Shown here: positions 26,974 to 34,872 of the stretch, piece by piece
Layout of the letters: each line of letters begins with the position of its first letter
How positions within the stretch are numbered: the first letter of the stretch is position 1
DNA from: Candidatus Omnitrophota bacterium
GTDB taxonomy: Bacteria > Omnitrophota > Gorgyraeia > Zapsychrales > JAHFGK01
DNA: 34,872 nt
Reading direction: 5' to 3'
NCBI GenBank assembly: GCA_023247475.1
Contig: JAHFGK010000005.1
Span: forward strand, 1-34,872
Translations under genes and position numbers: made by a program
Notes under the pieces: generated by a model
What the model was told of the DNA's origin: nothing
What the model saw: the letters and a program-made list of their open reading frames with translations, nothing else
Database searches by the model: none

Positions 26974-29964
26974 TTATTTATGTGCTTCGGTCTTCTTGCC
27001 CTTAAACACTTTATGAATTGTTTCTCTGACTTTTGTACTTAAGTTATTATAAGTTCGTTTAATTCTGTCCCAAAAACTTAACTTTTGAGTTTCCCTTTTC
27101 TCACCTTCTTTCGTGCGAATTGTTGTGGCAGATATTCCACCCCCTTGAGTTTTATCTTGCTCTGCTATGGTTTTTGATTCTGATGTTGTCCCTAATGTCT
27201 CTGAAGTATCCAATGCAATCTGTGTCTGAGATGTTGCCTGGGATGCTGTTGTCGTCATTCTTCTAGATAAATTTGCCTGCGCCAATGTAACTGTTTGCTC
27301 TGGTGATGCAACTGGTGCTGGTGGGGCAACTGGTATTGGTGGTGTTACCGGGTTCGGTGACGCTACATTTGTCGGTGATGCCACGGCTATCGGTGATGTT
27401 ACAGCGGTAGATGATGACGCTGTTGAACCTGATGAACTCGGTCTATTTAAATTCGGTGTAGAGGATGCCACTTGTGTTGGTGACGCAACTGGAATTTGAG
27501 GTGCTACTGGTCTTGCTGACGCTGCTGGTGTTGGTGATGCAACAACTGTGGGTAATACTGCCGACGTTGAAGATGATGATCCTTTCGGTGAACTTGTCTT
27601 ACCCAATTGTGATGTCAAGGATGTTGTTTGTGTTGATGGTGCAACTGGAGCTGGCGAAGCCACTGGGGTCGGTGAAGCGACGGGTATTGGTGATGCTACT
27701 GGTGCCAATGGTACCACTGGTACGGGCAGTGAAACAGGTGTTCGAGAAACGGCTGGTGTTGGTGATGCAACTGGTATCGGTGATGCGACTGGTGTTGGGG
27801 ATGCTACTTGAGTAGGAGTCGAGACTGATGTTGCGGATGAAGATCCCGATGATGTAGTCCCCCCCGATGATGGTGTTGATGATGTTGTTGTCTTTGGAGC
27901 ACTGGTGGTTGACGTACTCGATGATGTTGATGTGCCCGATGATGATGTCCCCGTCCCTGATGTCGTTGAAATCAAACTTGGTGATGTAATGGCGGAGCCT
28001 GTCGATGATCCCGGTGTTGGTGAAGAAGAACCCGATCCTGACGAAGATCCTATCGATGATCCAGAACCAGGAGAGGAAGTCCCTGTCCCTGATAAAGTCC
28101 CTGAAGATGTTGAAATAGTTCCCGTTGTTGAGGAACCGGATACTGGTGATGTCGTTGTTGAAGTTGAACTAGTCGTTGTCGATGAACTTGATGTTGACGA
28201 AGAGGCTAAGCTTGTTGATAACGAGCCCGATGTTGTCGAAGATGAGGATCCTGGTGATGCTAAGGACAATGAAGTTGTCGGTGTCGTAGGAACTGAGCCA
28301 TACTCTAATGCCCCAATATCCCACTGATTGCCTCGATCAAAACCATTAAAATCTACCGAGGCTACTCCTGATAAAATCGTGGCTGCATTTCTCGCTGGAC
28401 TTGAGGATTGTAAGTAGAGATTGTACTCATTGCCATTATAATACTTGACGATCGGTCCCACCAATTGAGGATCTTGGCATTTCGAATGAAGACCTGCACA
28501 ATCCGTTTTCAAAAATTTTGTTCCCCAAATAATAGAGTAATCATCATCAAAGGGGATATTACCACAAGGCCCATCACCATTACCACCGGCGCCTGCCGCA
28601 TAATATAAATCGGCTATATCAGCCCCAGCCGTATTAAATTCTGCCCCACCAAGATAAATATTGTTTCTAGAGGTAATTTTTTCCGTTCCATTACAACTTG
28701 AGCCAACCGAACTAACAATCGTATCTCCGTTACTTGTGATTGTCGAATTATATACCGTGGCTGTCATACTGGGGTGAAACGCAAGATGCAACGGATCCCC
28801 ACCCGCTCGACAATTGTTAAACGCGGTGGATTGAAAACTCGTACTGGTCGTTGACGTAAAGGGTTGATCTTTAAAATAAGCGCAATTTCCGACAAGGATT
28901 GAATTCTCAATAACAGCAGGGGCAGCTATTTTGACTTGATTGCCGGCGTTGCCTTCAAACCGTGATTGTTTAATCGTCACTGTTCCACTACCATCGTGAT
29001 ATAACAAATCAAGGCCATCAGAAACATTATGGCTAATGTTAGAATTAATCAATACCCAATTTGCACCTGTCTTAGCCGTTCCTAGGCCGTCCCCATACCC
29101 GCCTTGATCTTGACTATAACAATGATGGGGTTGAAGATAAGGATAAATTTCCCCACAACCACTGAATTGAATTTTTACGTTATTAAATGTGATAGTCCCG
29201 GAATTTGAAGAGACAGTCGCACCAATATCACCATCCCAACCTACAAAGGAATTGCGTAAGATATCTACATTCTCCAATGTCCAATCCGTTAATCGACCAG
29301 CGACAATACCACTATGTAAACCATGCACACTGACATTTTTCAATAAAACATTTTTACTATCGGATGCCGCTATTCCAAAGGAAGCCCAGGGACCAAAGGG
29401 GTAAGTATTACGATTGCATAGCGTTGCTATATCCGGGCCAAATTCCATGCAACTGGAGTGATCGGTCACATCTAAACATTGAATTTCAACATTACTGCTT
29501 CCCTTCAACTCGATAATATCCGCTGCTCTTTCCGTTCCCCACAATTGGGGTCTGTTTGTGCATCCTGTGTCCCAACCTTTTCCTAAAATTCTCGTTGGAT
29601 GACTCGCATCGGAACCAGAAGGGACTGATCTCATATGACAAGCCCAAGGAAAAGATTTAGAACATGCTGCTGTGTTGGGCGCTCCAAAACCCATCATATA
29701 TTCGCCAGGGCCTATAATGAGCGTGTCACCCCCTGACATCTTTGTTGGGGCCCCCGATGTTGAAATAACCCAAAAGGGATGATTAAAGGCACAAACCTGT
29801 CCTGTGCCTGACCCAGGGTAAGGAGCATCCGTCGTTCCCGTGCATTGTGTGGTTGTCCCACCATCTGTTCTCACATAATATGTAGTGGCGTATGAGGAAT
29901 TCACCAAAACAAAACCTATGAACACCCATGCGATCAGTGTCCTCATTAAAATTTTCTCTCTCAT
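26974..29964 (-). CDS. Secreted right-handed parallel beta-helix protein with long Ser/Thr/Pro-rich stalk (paralog 1)
   Basis: Start taken at MREKILMRTLIAWVFIGFVLVNSSYATTYYVRTDGG (signal peptide), not the listed 30093 start, which lies in riboswitch RNA. The N-terminal domain is a close paralog of the next gene. Confidence 0.87.
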   Translation of the reverse strand: MREKILMRTLIAWVFIGFVLVNSSYATTYYVRTDGGTTTQCTGTTDAPYPGSGTGQVCAFNHPFWVISTSGAPTKMSGGDTLIIGPGEYMMGFGAPNTAACSKSFPWACHMRSVPSGSDASHPTRILGKGWDTGCTNRPQLWGTERAADIIELKGSSNVEIQCLDVTDHSSCMEFGPDIATLCNRNTYPFGPWASFGIAASDSKNVLLKNVSVHGLHSGIVAGRLTDWTLENVDILRNSFVGWDGDIGATVSSNSGTITFNNVKIQFSGCGEIYPYLQPHHCYSQDQGGYGDGLGTAKTGANWVLINSNISHNVSDGLDLLYHDGSGTVTIKQSRFEGNAGNQVKIAAPAVIENSILVGNCAYFKDQPFTSTTSTSFQSTAFNNCRAGGDPLHLAFHPSMTATVYNSTITSNGDTIVSSVGSSCNGTEKITSRNNIYLGGAEFNTAGADIADLYYAAGAGGNGDGPCGNIPFDDDYSIIWGTKFLKTDCAGLHSKCQDPQLVGPIVKYYNGNEYNLYLQSSSPARNAATILSGVASVDFNGFDRGNQWDIGALEYGSVPTTPTTSLSLASPGSSSSTTSGSLSTSLASSSTSSSSTTTSSTSTTTSPVSGSSTTGTISTSSGTLSGTGTSSPGSGSSIGSSSGSGSSSPTPGSSTGSAITSPSLISTTSGTGTSSSGTSTSSSTSTTSAPKTTTSSTPSSGGTTSSGSSSATSVSTPTQVASPTPVASPIPVASPTPAVSRTPVSLPVPVVPLAPVASPIPVASPTPVASPAPVAPSTQTTSLTSQLGKTSSPKGSSSSTSAVLPTVVASPTPAASARPVAPQIPVASPTQVASSTPNLNRPSSSGSTASSSTAVTSPIAVASPTNVASPNPVTPPIPVAPPAPVASPEQTVTLAQANLSRRMTTTASQATSQTQIALDTSETLGTTSESKTIAEQDKTQGGGISATTIRTKEGEKRETQKLSFWDRIKRTYNNLSTKVRETIHKVFKGKKTEAHK
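27297..27820 (-). repeat. Degenerate tandem coding repeats (about 18-bp unit, VASPTP/VASPIP-like hexapeptides)
   Basis: Plus strand recurrences of GGTGATGC[AGT]ACTGGT[GA]T[TC]; protein ...VASPTPVASPIPVASPTPAVSRTPV... Confidence 0.8.
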
Positions 29965-30008
29965 AGCCCCTCTCTTTTTCGTATTTCTATCCGTAATATC
30001 TTTGCCAT
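29961..30008 (-). CDS. Possible 15-aa leader peptide (MAKILRIEIRKREGL)
   Basis: AGGAG at 5-nt spacing before ATG; its TGA stop overlaps the ATG of the beta-helix gene (ATGA). Lies just downstream of the riboswitch terminator. Confidence 0.4.
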   Translation of the reverse strand: MAKILRIEIRKREGL

Positions 30009-30023
30009 TAATTCTCCTAAAAT

Positions 30024-30064
30024 AAAAAAAACCTATTCTCCTTTTACAATTTTGGAAAATAGGT
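30024..30064 (-). terminator. Intrinsic terminator in the riboswitch expression platform
   Basis: Minus strand ACCTATTTTCC-N12-GGAGAATAGGT (11-bp stem, one wobble) followed by a T7 run. Confidence 0.85.
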
Positions 30065-30079
30065 ACATGCATGTTAACC

Positions 30080-30200
30080 CTCCTGTTTGGCAACTGGCTA
30101 CCCCGCTTTTTGCATTCTGCAAAGATGCGACTGGGGCCCTCTAGCTTTGCGTCCCCGGGTTACCCCGGGTTTGCCTTGATCAACCAGACTGGGTTGATAT
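30080..30200 (-). promoter_or_regulatory. Cyclic-di-GMP-I (GEMM-I) riboswitch
   Basis: Minus strand AAGGCAAACCCGGGGTAACCCGGGGACGCAAAGCTAGAGGGCCCC...GCGGGGTAGCCAGTTGCC: conserved GGCAAACC, GNRA-capped P1b hairpin (CCCGGG-GTAA-CCCGGG), GACGCAAAGC and GGGTAGCC..GTTGCC. Confidence 0.9.
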
Positions 30201-30216
30201 TTTTATTACCAAGTGA

Positions 30217-30246
30217 AGTATAACATACTGTACCGAACCTAGTCAA
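30217..30246 (-). promoter_or_regulatory. Sigma-70-type promoter of the riboswitch/beta-helix operon
   Basis: Minus strand TTGACT-18 nt-TATACT; the predicted TSS (about 30210) is just upstream of the aptamer. Confidence 0.7.
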
Positions 30247-30312
30247 GTTGGTTAAGTTTCATTCTGACATCAAAGGATGAGTATTCAACGATTTCTCGTC
30301 CATAAATTTCCA

Positions 30313-32556
30313 TTACTCAGAACCCAAGACTTCTTTATAAATTTCTGAATAATGCTTGACCATACTCATGACACTAAAATGTTCACACACATCCCTGTGC
30401 GCTTGGTCAGCTAACATGTTACGCAACTCCGGTCTATCGATTAAAGCACAAATCTCTCTGGTTAAGCCAGCATCATCACCGGGATCTAATAAAATTCCAT
30501 TCTCACCCTGTCGAATGACTTGCGGCACGGCGCCTACACGTGTCGCGATGATACAAACTTTGGAGGCCATCGCCTCCAAAATGGTTATCGGGAGTCCTTC
30601 GATGAACGAAGAATTCACCAAGATATCGCATATTGAATAAACCTGGGGCATATCATTCCGAACCCCGGTAAAAACCACTTTATCGGTTAAATTATTATTT
30701 TTCACTTCTGACGCAAGGATTTCTTTAAGAGGTCCGTCCCCAACGATTAAAAATTTAATATCACCTCTTCTTGTGCTGACTTCTTTCGCTGCCCTTAAGA
30801 ATATATGATGCCCCTTCTCTTTACTCAGTCGACCCACAATGGCAACGACAATATCATTATTTTTAATACCGAAAGAATGTTTATAGTCATCGCTAGTTGA
30901 TCGATTATCGAATAAAGATATATCAATCCCATTATAAATGACTTTTACTTTATCGTTGTTAATCCGTTTCGTGATTAAGTCATTTTTTATTTCATCAGAG
31001 ACAGTTAAAACTTTATGTGCAAATTTTAGGACAAAAGCATCCATCCTTTCATAAATCTTAAGCTTTGCATCCGTGTTATGCCAAACATGGTTTGTGGCAA
31101 TCCACTTTTTGTTGGCTAATCTCGATGCCAAAAAACCAATAATATCAGACTTGTAATTATGGGTGTGGATAATATCAATATCGTTGTCTTTGAGGAATTT
31201 TGTTACTCTCCCGACAGTTCCTAAGTCAAACTGGCCGTATGAATTAAAAATAACCGTTCTTAATCCCATCTTTCTGGCTTCCTCAATAATTTCGAGGTGT
31301 GGATTATGATAATTCCTTAACGCTCCCACAATTGGAACCGTACCATTATTATTATGACCAGCTAAATTTAAAATGACCCTCTCTGCCCCGAAAAGTCCGC
31401 CACTACTGACTAGATGCAATAATTTCACTGTCTTTGGTCTCAAAGAATTAGTGAACAATTTGTCATAGGACACTACCATTTGATTCATGGAAAAATATTC
31501 TTGTGCTCTCTTGAATCCATTTGATCCCATCTCTTTTCGTTTATTTTCATCTTTAATAAGAATAATTAAAGCATTTTTTAATTCTCCAACATTTTCTTGG
31601 GCCACTAATAGACCATTAAATCCTTCTTGAACTAACTCGGGATTTCCACCCACACGAGTTGCAATCACCGGTTTACCCGCGGCCATATATTCTAAAATCG
31701 CATTCGACATTCCTTCACTTACGGATGGTAAGACACAAATATCCGCGGCGGATAATAAGCGCCCGACATCATTTCTTTGGCCGAGAAAAATAATTTTGTC
31801 TTCAATTCCCAATTCCTTAGCCTGTTTTTGGATGGCCCCGTTGAATTCATCTTTACCAATTAATACTATTTTTATCTTAGGATATTCGTTGATTATTTGA
31901 GCCACGGCTTGTAAAAAATAAGTATGGCCTTTCACCGGTTTTAAATTCGCGACATGCATAATTACAATCTCATCATCTTTAATTTCTAATTCCCTTTTGA
32001 GACTGGTGACTGGTGAAAGCTCCACCCCGTTATAAATCACCTCAATCTTTTCTTGTGCAACGTGCTCGGTTGCTATCACCATGTTCTTTACGGATTCAGA
32101 AACCACCACGATTTTCTTAACCCATCGATTAACGATTCGGTACGCAGCGACATGCCAGCTCATACGCCAAAATCCCATATCTCGTCGATTCGACAGGATG
32201 ACCGGGACACCGGCTAACCGTGACCAAAATGTTCCCCACATATCCGAACTGAAATGATAAGTCATCACCATGTCTACTTTCTCCTGTTTGAGGAACTTTA
32301 AGAATTGTAAACCTTGCCTTAGGCCGGAAAATCCGTAGACCCGAACTACTCTAAAAATAATTAATCGACAACCAATCGACTCGATCAACTGACTGGAAGC
32401 CTTTCCGACACAATCTAGACTGACTACCAGGACATTGTATCTGTTTTTATCCAATCTCTTGGCCAGTTCAAAAATCTGTTTCTCCGCCCCACCAGCCAGA
32501 TCGGCAAGACAATCCGTGAGCAAAACGATATTTACCTTTTTAGATACAGTCTGCAT
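30313..32556 (-). CDS. Two-domain glycosyltransferase (GT4-GT4 fusion)
   Basis: Two full copies of the GT4 signature: NIVLLTDCLADLAGGAEKQIFELA...VIYNGVE...LPSVSEGMSNAILEYMAAGKPVIATRVGG and LLHLVSSGGLFGAERVILNLA...VIYNGIDISLF...NSSFIEGLPITILEAMASKVCIIATRVGA. Confidence 0.92.
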   Translation of the reverse strand: MQTVSKKVNIVLLTDCLADLAGGAEKQIFELAKRLDKNRYNVLVVSLDCVGKASSQLIESIGCRLIIFRVVRVYGFSGLRQGLQFLKFLKQEKVDMVMTYHFSSDMWGTFWSRLAGVPVILSNRRDMGFWRMSWHVAAYRIVNRWVKKIVVVSESVKNMVIATEHVAQEKIEVIYNGVELSPVTSLKRELEIKDDEIVIMHVANLKPVKGHTYFLQAVAQIINEYPKIKIVLIGKDEFNGAIQKQAKELGIEDKIIFLGQRNDVGRLLSAADICVLPSVSEGMSNAILEYMAAGKPVIATRVGGNPELVQEGFNGLLVAQENVGELKNALIILIKDENKRKEMGSNGFKRAQEYFSMNQMVVSYDKLFTNSLRPKTVKLLHLVSSGGLFGAERVILNLAGHNNNGTVPIVGALRNYHNPHLEIIEEARKMGLRTVIFNSYGQFDLGTVGRVTKFLKDNDIDIIHTHNYKSDIIGFLASRLANKKWIATNHVWHNTDAKLKIYERMDAFVLKFAHKVLTVSDEIKNDLITKRINNDKVKVIYNGIDISLFDNRSTSDDYKHSFGIKNNDIVVAIVGRLSKEKGHHIFLRAAKEVSTRRGDIKFLIVGDGPLKEILASEVKNNNLTDKVVFTGVRNDMPQVYSICDILVNSSFIEGLPITILEAMASKVCIIATRVGAVPQVIRQGENGILLDPGDDAGLTREICALIDRPELRNMLADQAHRDVCEHFSVMSMVKHYSEIYKEVLGSE

Positions 32557-32580
32557 ACAATCCTTTTTTGATCTTTTCCT

Positions 32581-33384
32581 TTAGGATCTGTTTTCTCCAC
32601 TGGAATCCATTACAATATCCGGTGCTAATTTTCGCATAAAATCAGTACGGCCATCTCTTCCATCGGCAGAGATTCTTTTTAATTCGATAGGATTTTCGTG
32701 CGGACAATTAATTCCATAATTAGTGGTTAAAGCAATTTTTATTCGTAATTCTTTCATGATTTTTAGTGTATCCTCATTATATTCCCCATAAGGATAACAA
32801 AAAACGGATTTAGCAATCTCTTGGGATAATTGTTGGTAAAGCGTATGCATGCTACTTTCAATTTCAACCCTTTGCTCAGTATAATTTAATTCGCACAAAT
32901 GCGGATGAGAGGTGGTATGCGGACCAAAAGTTATGTTATTCTCCTTCATGATTTTAACTTCTTCCCAGCTCAGCATATCCGGTACCGGCATGTGTTCGTA
33001 GCGCAGCATCCTTTTATCTGTCCCAATAAACCCGGTTGCTAAAAAAATGGTCGCCGGTAAATTAAATTCCCTAAGAATCGGATAAGCGTTAAGGTAATTA
33101 TCTCGATAACCATCATCGATCGTTATGACCACCTGTGGTCGTCTTCTACACCTCATCCCTTTATTCTCAAACATATGACACAATTCTTCTATCCCAACAA
33201 CGTCACAATACTTTTTAAAATACTTCATCTGTTCCCAAAATTTTTTAATGGAAATAATAAGATCACTGGGGGGGAAATCATCATTGATGCGGTGATACAT
33301 AAGAATGTTAACGCCTTTGCTGTTACTCAATAGATGTAATAAAGAATGATACCCATTTAAAATAGTTCCAAGGATAGCTTTCAT
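32581..33384 (-). CDS. Polysaccharide deacetylase (NodB-like)
   Basis: ILMYHRI, VVITIDDGYRDNYLNAYPIL, FGPHTTSHPHLCEL, VFCYPYGEYNEDTL. Confidence 0.93.
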   Translation of the reverse strand: MKAILGTILNGYHSLLHLLSNSKGVNILMYHRINDDFPPSDLIISIKKFWEQMKYFKKYCDVVGIEELCHMFENKGMRCRRRPQVVITIDDGYRDNYLNAYPILREFNLPATIFLATGFIGTDKRMLRYEHMPVPDMLSWEEVKIMKENNITFGPHTTSHPHLCELNYTEQRVEIESSMHTLYQQLSQEIAKSVFCYPYGEYNEDTLKIMKELRIKIALTTNYGINCPHENPIELKRISADGRDGRTDFMRKLAPDIVMDSSGENRS

Positions 33385-33405
33385 TTTAAAATTTACGCAT
33401 ACTTC

Positions 33406-34755
33406 CTATATAATTTTTAACTTTCTTATTTTTTTTGAATTTTTCTGTAAAGAAATTTTCTCTTGATAAGCTTGACTCGGTAAGACCCTGAGTCTAGATG
33501 CTAAACCAGCATAAATCCACAGATAAGCACTTAATTCTAAATAAGACCACCGATCACCAAAAATATTATTGACCAACAAAACAATAATACTTATCGCTAG
33601 CCCTAAACCTAATCCTCGGCTTAAGTCATCGTCACCCTTGCGGTACAAACGAGACCCTTCGTAAATAAAACAGAGTACAACCAATAGAAAGACGACTAAT
33701 CCAACTATTCCTTGTTCAACCAAAATTTTTACATAGATATTATGGGTATCTTTCAAACTAAACCCTAAATTTCGAAAAACACCGAAACCCACTCCCACAA
33801 TTGGATTCTCTTGAAATATTTGCATACCCGCCGTCCACATCTCCAGTCTTCTTTCTGTGGAAAGATCCAATTCCCCATATACATTGGTTGTGCCTTGGAT
33901 ACGTTCTATTGCCTTTTCGGGCAAAACGATTTGCCAAAAAATAGCGGCGAGAAGCAAAGGAACCAGCAACACCCTTTTCTTAAAAGCGAATAAAAAGAAC
34001 AGTCCTACGGCAAATGCAATATACCCTCCTCGGGAATAAATGAAAAGCAAACAATAAAGATTCGCCAAAATTAACAGTATCAGTAGCGTTTTATTAAGGC
34101 CCTTTTTCATGAAAAACCAGACACTTAACAGAATAATCGAACACTCATTTAAAAACGCCGCCACTTCATTAGGTCCCAAGAATTGAAATGTCCCATTAAT
34201 CTTAACTCGTGATACTAGAGCGGAGTACCAGCTTATTTGATTAAACGTATAATATGCCATGATCGCCATAGAAAAACACATCACCGTAAATGTTCTCCAC
34301 ACCCACTTTTTATCTAGAATAATATTAAACGTTAAAAAGTATAAAAGGGGTAAAAGACAAAAATTCTTCCAATCCTGAACGCGTGGGTCACTGACATCAA
34401 AATGACTAAAAGTTCTAAGATATTCATTCCCCAGTTGGAGGGAGATAAACGTGTAAATGACAAGAAAAATGGATGTGATACTTAGCGGGGACTTCTCCAT
34501 CAATTTTATTCTCTGGGTTAAAGCTGATAATGGCCACCCGATAAGCATCCCTATAATCAAAATGTCGATATACTGATTGCCGAGTGGAAATGCTTGCAGT
34601 CGATCGACAATGTTTCTTAAAGGTAATAAAAGGACAACCAACAAAAACGCCCAACGAGGTTTCCCAATTAAAGCCATCAAGAAAAAACAGATTCCGACAA
34701 CGTAAAGGACTAAGGGGGCGATACTTTTAATCGTTACTAATATTCCCGTTCCCAT
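33406..34755 (-). CDS. O-antigen ligase/polymerase family membrane protein
   Basis: Many TM segments and an IFQENPIVGVGFGVFRNLG...DTHNIYVKILVEQGIVGL O-antigen ligase signature. Confidence 0.9.
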   Translation of the reverse strand: MGTGILVTIKSIAPLVLYVVGICFFLMALIGKPRWAFLLVVLLLPLRNIVDRLQAFPLGNQYIDILIIGMLIGWPLSALTQRIKLMEKSPLSITSIFLVIYTFISLQLGNEYLRTFSHFDVSDPRVQDWKNFCLLPLLYFLTFNIILDKKWVWRTFTVMCFSMAIMAYYTFNQISWYSALVSRVKINGTFQFLGPNEVAAFLNECSIILLSVWFFMKKGLNKTLLILLILANLYCLLFIYSRGGYIAFAVGLFFLFAFKKRVLLVPLLLAAIFWQIVLPEKAIERIQGTTNVYGELDLSTERRLEMWTAGMQIFQENPIVGVGFGVFRNLGFSLKDTHNIYVKILVEQGIVGLVVFLLVVLCFIYEGSRLYRKGDDDLSRGLGLGLAISIIVLLVNNIFGDRWSYLELSAYLWIYAGLASRLRVLPSQAYQEKISLQKNSKKIRKLKII

Positions 34756-34872
34756 TTATCCTTGCCTCACAATTTTAGCCGGTATTCCGACAACCGTTGC
34801 CCCATCCGGGATATCTTCCAAGACAACGGCGTTAGCCCCAATTTTGACATTATTGCCTATTCGGATTCTGCC
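34756..34872 (-). CDS. Hexapeptide-repeat acyltransferase, serine-acetyltransferase-like (C-terminal end only)
   Basis: Manual translation [38 protein letters not shown], not in the ORF track; typical left-handed beta-helix acetyltransferase C-terminus. Confidence 0.88.
   Translation of the reverse strand, partial: GRIRIGNNVKIGANAVVLEDIPDGATVVGIPAKIVRQG

Noticed and set aside
27465-28327. Plus-strand ORFs of 87-140 aa opposite the beta-helix stalk
   Set aside because: Acidic or Val-rich low-complexity translations of the antisense strand of Ser/Thr/Pro repeats; they lack credible initiation context.
29965-30093. N-terminal 43-residue extension of the 1039-aa ORF (MPNRRVNMHVPIFQ...)
   Set aside because: This segment spans the 3' end of the riboswitch and the intrinsic terminator; a signal peptide starts at MREKILMRTLIAW (29964).
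1-34872. CRISPR arrays, tRNA/rRNA genes, IS elements
   Set aside because: No regularly spaced repeats, no cloverleaf or rRNA signature, and no transposase ORF recognised in the window.

Overview
The window looks like a bacterial exopolysaccharide/exosortase (PEP-CTERM) locus. The lineage may be Omnitrophota-like, but that is only an impression. Positions 1-5863 (+ strand) hold a molybdenum-hydroxylase neighbourhood: a partial xanthine-dehydrogenase-type Mo subunit, an XdhC-family protein, a MobA/MocA-like nucleotidyltransferase on the - strand, a cyclophilin and a PNPOx-fold protein. From 6292 to the end every supported gene is on the - strand: a DUF134 regulator with a palindromic operator; a regulatory operon (membrane protein, TPR, GAF histidine kinase, NtrC-type sigma-54 activator, PocR-GAF sensor); a two-gene PEP-CTERM unit; EpsI plus exosortase; an EPS operon (GT2, NodB deacetylase, dockerin-like secreted protein, DUF4091 protein, Stp1-like GT, DegT aminotransferase); two tandem paralogous beta-helix proteins with mucin-like tails; a tandem-domain GT4 protein; a second deacetylase; an O-antigen ligase-like protein; and the end of a hexapeptide acyltransferase. 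The main signals are: (1) an initiating sugar transferase whose N-terminus is a complete miniature PEP-CTERM protein (signal peptide, short ectodomain, PEPST motif, TM helix, Arg cluster), placed behind a near-consensus -24/-12 sigma-54 promoter with four 10-bp-phased GACA sites upstream; (2) a c-di-GMP-I (GEMM-I) riboswitch with a sigma-70 promoter and intrinsic terminator in front of the beta-helix operon, followed by a possible 15-codon leader ORF; (3) a 78-bp palindromic element inserted in frame in a glycosyltransferase gene; (4) a putative lipoprotein that is also a PEP-CTERM protein, with a G8 tract at its Shine-Dalgarno position. All calls were made by eye. No database searches were run.
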